From contig VSDK01007123.1 of the NCBI GenBank assembly GCA_009767595.1, positions 4,748 to 68,747 on the forward strand: a DNA stretch of 64,000 bases, written 5' to 3'. The notes beneath the pieces were generated by a model, which was given only the letters and a program-made list of their open reading frames with translations, did no database searches and was not told the origin of the DNA. The position numbers and the translations under genes were made by a program. Shown one piece after another: positions 58,841 through 64,000 of the stretch. Numbering within the stretch: the stretch's first letter is position 1; the number at the start of each line of letters is the position of its first letter. The stretch is from Symbiodinium kawagutii (Eukaryota > Sar > Dinophyceae > Suessiales > Symbiodiniaceae).

Positions 58841-59031
58841 GGTTCCTTGTTGACCTTGGCACGGCAATACTGCGACGAAAGAGCTCCATCCACCAAAGGG
58901 AGGCAAGAAGTCGATTTGTTCCATCAACAATTTTGCTGGCTCCAAACTCCATACTCAAACGTTGTTCTACCAGGCTCTCCACACCAGATCAAAGAGAGTG
59001 ACACAAATTACATCGTTAGTGCACATGAGTA
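58841..59031 (+). CDS. Candidate last exon, unknown protein, frame uncertain
   Basis: The acceptor aaatgccag precedes two open plus frames: SLLTLARQYCDERAPSTKGR to a TAG at the end, or FLVDLGTAILRRKSSIHQRE to an earlier TGA. Both look coding. Confidence 0.4.
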
Positions 59032-59389
59032 GTCATGTTTTTGTTGCCCAAGGCAGCATGTCGGATTCCGGACATCATCACATTTTGTGAGGTATCATGA
59101 ACATGGGAAAGAATAGGTCAACACTTCATGTATACGTTCATGTTGAATAGACACCACATTTGATCATCTTGACGACCATACTGCCACATGCCCGTGTGCG
59201 CGCGTGTGTGTGCCGCGTACCTCTGCTAAACATGTTCAATGAAGTCAGTGAATAGTGTTTGCTGGAATTTTCACAACTACTTTGTCTGGTGGGATAGTTC
59301 TATTCAACATATGCCGCACAACTGTCAGGTATGTAGATGCAAAATTGTTTTGAAAACATGTCACACCCATCTTGTACGCAAACACACAC
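59032..59389. other. No gene seen
   Basis: Spacer with a (GT)n-like patch at 59190-59215. Confidence 0.5.
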
Positions 59390-61131
59390 ATATATATGCT
59401 AGCCCCCCCTCCCAAAACCTATGTTTCTGAGTCCTGGTGTTACTTTATGGGGTCTAACTATTCATAAGTTCATATGTGCATATTAGATAAATTTGTGTCA
59501 TTCCATAGTGCTATCTTTGTGTATTATTTGAGTGTGGCCTATTTAATCTGTTTGAATTTGGCTTGTTTAATTATGGCCTACTCAATTCTGTTCTATTTAA
59601 TTGTTGTCTATTCATTCATGGTCTATTCAAATTTGCAGCCCCATATTTAACCTATTTGACTATGCCTTATCACATTATAGCCTGCTCGTGCCCTGTTTGA
59701 TTATTTCTCAATAATCAGAGTTTGATAAATAATGACCTATCTTTAAATATGCTTTATCTAATTATGCCTTATATTTACCCCATTTGTATTTATAAAAACC
59801 TTTTTAATCATAGCTTGGTGGTGCCATACTGGAAGACAATAAAAAAACAAATTTCAGTTCAATAGATTGCGCTGTATTTGACCTGTCAAGAATATCTTAT
59901 TTCATTATAGTCTTTATGGGGATTATTTGATGATTTCATATTTATGCGTTGTGTCCTAATTGTGTGTTATTTACTTGTGCCCTGTTCAATAGATTAATTA
60001 CGGCCTATTCAACTATAGTCTACTTAATGTTGCCCTACTTTATTGTGCTCTGTTGACTTATGGCCACTTTAAAGATGCTGTCCTACATTTGGCCTTGCTA
60101 GTAATGCCCTATGGCATTATTGCCTGACTGTGGTCTAGTTGCTAATTTCCCATGTAATTATGCCTTATGGCCTGTTTTTGGTCTTGCTTTGTGCAGTTAT
60201 TCCTTACATGTACCTTATTTACAATACTTTGGGCCTATTTAGTTATGGCTTCATGGTGCCATACTAGAGCATAATTGAATATACTATCATTCAATATCCC
60301 ACTTGGAGACAAAAATCATGATCCAATGCAAGATTGAATATAGTAAAATCAAATAGTAATAGCAACTATGAGAAAATAAAATAGAGCACATGTGAGGCAT
60401 TAGGCAAAATTGAATACAATATGTTTGATCATGAGCAGGCAAGGCATAACTGAATAGAGCATGACTAAATGAGACATGCTTGAATCTGGAATAGAAATAG
60501 TCACATAGGGTAAATTCAAATAGATGGCGTATTTGCTAGTGCTCTATTAATTCATGCCCTACCTTTACCATACATATATGCTCTGTTTAATTATGCCTAA
60601 ATTATTTACACAACAGGAAAATCATTTAGGCTTTAGGGTTCAGGTTTCAGAATTTGATTTTTCCCTGTACTTAGGGCATTTGCATTCACAAAGAATGCAT
60701 GCAGAAAGCATTCTTCCCCAAAACCAAGAACCAAGAACCAACATTTGCACAGAAGTCTTGTGGAACATCTTGGTTCTTGGAATTTGCCAGAACACTGTAT
60801 GAAACCAAGATTTTAGCCAGGAGTCTTGTGGGAATCTTGGTTCTTGGTTCTTGGTTTTGATCATGATCAAGAATGCATTCTGAATGCATTGAATGCATTC
60901 CTTCCAAAGTCATTCAACATGCTGGAATTTAGAAATTCTAGACTCTAGACAAACAAGTTATGTAACCTACCTGCACAACAGACATATATATATATATATG
61001 TGGTACCCCAGAAGCCCAAAAAACCAAGGTCAAAAAAGGCCTCCAAAAATAAGCACGAAACATCGCAAATACCAGCAAAAATGACACAAACATAGGTTTT
61101 TTTTTGGGGGGGGTACCATATATATACATAC
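59390..61131. mobile_element. Second element with AT/poly-C inverted ends
   Basis: Left: tatatatgctagccccccc then aaaacctatgtt. Right: acataggtttttttttgggg then ggtaccatatata. These are inverted and match the ends of the 13590-15532 element. The body is a degenerate repeat of cctatttaattatggc units, sense up to about 60250 and inverted (catgactaaatgagacatgc style) to about 60510. It contains a hairpin at 60718-60858 and no transposase frame. Confidence 0.6.
60690..60905. repeat. Inverted repeat inside the element
   Basis: ccaaaaccaagaaccaagaa (60718) is mirrored by ttcttggttcttggttttg (60840). Flanking aagaatgcatgc / gaatgcattctt words are also mirrored. Confidence 0.8.
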
Positions 61132-61929
61132 ATAGTTGCATGAATAACAAAATATAGCATTGCCTTGTGTTGCCTTCCTTTACATTGAATTGCATCACTT
61201 TACATTACACTACCGTATAATACAACCCCATAATACACTTTTACACTGAATACAATATTGCATCAATTCAATAATACAAAAATACATCAATAACATAGCA
61301 CAATGAAACTGCAATGCAATACTATAATAATGGTTTGATACACACATACAATACACAACAATACAAAGATGTAATAATACACTAAGATTACAATACAATA
61401 TCAAATGACACTCATGACAACTACATTCAATATTTTGCATTACAATACATACATAAATGTGTACATGCATGCATGCATACATATATACATCTAAACGTAT
61501 ATACATATACAGTACATGAAACAAAACGCGTATATATTCATGTATATGTTGATGCACATTATACAAAACATGTACATATGTACAGTATCAAAAACCTTTA
61601 CACATATAAATGCTGATTGGTGGTTAGTTGCCTCATCCCAAAAAGAACCTTGTCAATTCAAAGCAATCCCAATTTGTATTGTTGAACACAAAACATGTTG
61701 GGACCTTCCAACCAGCAGTCTTGTAGATCATCATCCCGTTGACAACGGCTTGGCAGGATTTCCCTCTGTGGGTATGTGCTAAAATAGGCTAATCAAAACT
61801 GACCAAAGGAGCTGATCATTTTACTAGAAAACCATTGGTTTGGGGGGTACCACTTGTTTTGGCACATACCCCTATGGTGATTCTGCACGGCCAGGTCAAT
61901 GTGCCAAAGGGTACATGACATATTTGAAT
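61132..61929. other. AT-rich non-coding stretch
   Basis: 61140-61610 consists of acaatacaat/atacaa and tacatacata words. No exon is seen. Confidence 0.6.
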
Positions 61930-62032
61930 GTGGCGGTTTCTGAAGATAGGGGCACCCCTAAATCATCCTTGATGAACCATCCATAATAAGAAACCAACCA
62001 TTTTGGGGGTCCCCCATTGTGAGCAACCCCCA
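61930..62032. repeat. MITE-like family 2 copy
   Basis: tggcggtttctgaagatagg then ggcacccctaaa on the left; ttgggggtcccccattgtga then gcaacccccat on the right. Confidence 0.75.
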
Positions 62033-62034
62033 TC

Positions 62035-62250
62035 TGTGTAGGTCGCTAGCTGTAATCCTCGTTGTTGGCTGAGGCAAGGCTGCAACAAACCAAGTGTCGG
62101 AGAAGAGCGCATCTCAAGATAGCCCACAGTTGACAGTTCGGCAAATTTCCAGGGGAAGGCCATGCCCACCGTGGACGTATCGAGCAAGTATAGGTATGCA
62201 GAAGCACGAACCAACCTCAAGGCATCAGTCAGGAGATAAGACTTGGACAT
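62035..62250 (-). CDS. Candidate small ORF or first exon, unknown protein
   Basis: A minus ATG (62250-62248) opens MSKSYLLTDALRLVRASAYL and a segment with FPWKFAELSTVGYL. The open frame runs into the MITE at 62032 and stops at 61963. GT donors near 62045 are possible. The composition is strongly protein-like. Confidence 0.45.
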
Positions 62251-62321
62251 TGGAAAGCGCAGGTTCAAGAGGGAGGTTGAACCCTGGATTCCTCCATGGG
62301 ATGACAGCTGTCTAAGAAGTT

Positions 62322-62784
62322 TTAGACATTGGGAGCTGCAGGGTAGCCTGCATCAAGCGCACATGAATCCCACGGTGACTCGTATATTGATGTCCATACC
62401 AGTATGCCCTTCCACTTCTCTGACTGCTCGCAGAGTCCAAAAGAACACAAACTACTGCTCTTATAGCTGGCAGTGCATATGATCCTTGTTTGGTTGCCAA
62501 AGGACCTGCAACAAGATATTGTACACGATATTGTGATTGATCACCACCAGTACGGGTCTCCCAGTTCGAGGATTTTCAGGAAGAAAATCACTGGCACCAA
62601 GTGGCTCATGTTTCCTGTGGTACAACATTGACAAAGCAGTGAGGTCAAAATTCATGAATTTGGTCTCGATGTAGGTAACGTCCTGGATTAAAGGACCAAG
62701 CAGAAACGACATGCGGCAAACTGCATGCCCTGTCTCAAGATCATATCCAACTTTAAGGCTTACTGCAAATGCGATACTAACCAT
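62322..62784 (-). CDS. Two-exon gene, unknown protein (138 aa)
   Basis: Exon 1 (62784-62506, 93 codons) starts at an ATG: MVSIAFAVSLKVGYDLETGH. It contains LLGPLIQDVTYIETKFMNFD and ends VVINHNIVYNILLQ. Exon 2 (62459-62322) follows a 46-nt GT-AG intron in phase 0, includes CEQSEKWKGILVWTSIYESP and ends YPAAPNV with TAA. Intron removal is needed: reading on gives a frame with different ends. Residue mix and the complete ATG-to-stop model are good. No known domain. Other frames in exon 2 are open but out of phase. Confidence 0.7.
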
Positions 62785-62928
62785 CGTCGATCAATATCAG
62801 TCATCAATTTAGCATTACGTTACTATCATTGATCATCACGTCATAAACCAGTATGGAACCTGCTTACATGGGATTACCTATCCGTACTGGCGAATAGATA
62901 GTTGATCAATACTGAATGAACTGATGAT

Positions 62929-63044
62929 ATGGCTGGGGGGCAAAATCCTGTACCCCTGGTTCCCCCATCATTAACCATTGGTTTCCTTGTTATTGTTGGT
63001 TATTAACCTCCATTATTGGTTGGTTAATATTGACCCATAGCCAT
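62929..63044 (+). repeat. MITE-like family 1, full copy
   Basis: atggctggggggcaaaatcc at the left, ttaatattgacccatagccat at the right, plus the ggttcccccatcattaacca and ttgttattgttggttatta blocks. Confidence 0.8.
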
Positions 63045-63626
63045 CTGATGACGGTTCATTACGATCCCTAGTGATCATTAGATCATGGGATCCTACATCC
63101 TGGGCCAGAAAGAAAGACTTCAACGACACAGATCCTGCACTGAATCCTACAGGAGATCAATGGATACCTCTGCAAAAGGCGACCTCAGCAAACAGACGTG
63201 TGATCGGAACTGCTAAGGCTCCGAGGTTGGTGGTACAAGATCTGTGATATGGACAATGGCTTCTGGAAACATATTCATAATGTGCGTGAAATAAAATGTG
63301 TAGCTGTGAAACAACAAGTGTATATATAGATATATAGATGTATAAATTTTCTCTCCATAAAAAATATCTATATATATATATATACATGAATCTATGTATA
63401 CAAATATTTGCAAAAAACATTGATATCATTAGGCTGGACATATTGCCAATATACACAAATGAATAAATAGATATATCACACATGCCTCACCACATTTCAT
63501 CACCTTTATCCGCATTTTGTTCCACGTTGGACCAGTTTCATGTTCCACCTGCCAGCCGCTCTCCTCTGATTGATAGACCTCCTCCTTGCATCGAAGCTTC
63601 ACTGTGGTTGATGATCAAACTCATGA
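63045..63626. other. No firm gene
   Basis: 63300-63480 is AT-rich with tatatagatata words. No exon is supported. Confidence 0.45.
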
Positions 63627-63712
63627 TTAATGGTGGTTTCTGATTAGTGTAACCCCCCTAAAGTAATGTAAATAGATGAAACCAACAGGTAGATACTAAT
63701 CAGAAACCAACA
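63627..63712. repeat. Hairpin with 15-bp perfect arms
   Basis: tggtttctgattagt (63634) is mirrored by actaatcagaaacca (63694). The ggtggtttct end word links it to MITE-like family 2. Confidence 0.7.
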
Positions 63713-64000
63713 TTACTATAGTACTGGCCATTTTGCCTATATCACTTTAATGGTCAACCGAAACAATAGCGTATAGTCAATTATTACTATAAATTCATGT
63801 TGCTGGTTATTTATGATTGGACAACCGAAACAATAGCCTATATTAGACTATGATCGATAGCGGTGAACTATAGCAACAGTGGTCAACTAAAAAACCCATG
63901 AAATTTACTAGAATGCTTGGTAATGATTAGCTATGGTTAACAAATATGTCAATGGTTAATATTGCTCGTTTACAATTGCCAACTCTAAACCATGATATTT
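63713..64000. other. No gene seen
   Basis: AT-rich with a duplicated ccgaaacaatagc word (63757-63770 and 63826-63839). Confidence 0.5.

Noticed and set aside
1..64000. Dinoflagellate spliced-leader relic sequence
   Set aside because: Scanned by eye for the 22-nt leader on the plus strand near gene starts; only short partial matches (such as ccgtagcca) were seen.

Overview
This window looks like nuclear DNA of a dinoflagellate, most likely a coral-symbiont type (Symbiodiniaceae). The basis is: many short exons on both strands buried in simple repeats; introns that can only be placed in frame if GC and GA 5' splice sites are allowed beside GT; acceptors that are mostly AG followed by G; and a large locus whose translated blocks resemble a protein family I know as highly amplified in symbiont dinoflagellate gene models (recognition from general familiarity, not a search). 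No tRNA, rRNA, CRISPR or prokaryotic operon was seen. All exon models are hand-built from reading-frame and phase continuity, without transcripts.

Layout. 1-23 kb: accessory-like DNA with small exons, mainly on the minus strand: a two-exon 3' gene end (2.7-3.0 kb), a six-exon gene end (6.1-8.8 kb), an exon with half a WW domain (9.8 kb), a strong 60-codon exon (12.3 kb), a gene end at 16.3-16.5 kb and a plus-strand gene end at 19.8-21.0 kb. Between them lie MITE-like hairpins, microsatellites, a possible transposon ORF (10.5-11.1 kb) and a 1.9-kb element with poly-C/AT inverted ends (13.6-15.5 kb) that carries a ~0.5-kb hairpin.

23.98-37.95 kb: the core of the window. Three consecutive plus-strand models (8, 17 and 11 exons) keep phase throughout. 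Model A (about 1,033 aa) ends in a Lys/Glu-rich 11-residue repeat region. Model B (about 792 aa) begins with a DNA cytosine-methyltransferase-like fold whose catalytic motifs are altered. Model C (about 700 aa) is a dinoflagellate family of unknown function with no visible start codon. In-phase GC donors just before the A and B stop codons mean that A-B-C may be one ~14-kb gene encoding about 2,500 residues.

38-64 kb: small spliced genes of about 74-190 aa that I cannot assign to families (41.8-43.0, 44.2-45.9, 48.2-48.7, 52.7-53.0 and 62.3-62.8 kb), a minus-strand gene end at 53.5-54.7 kb, isolated exons, a second poly-C-ended element (59.4-61.1 kb) and further copies of two MITE-like families. 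Several introns are only 46-52 nt. Many GC-rich islands are open on both strands, so strand and frame of isolated exons are uncertain and scored low.
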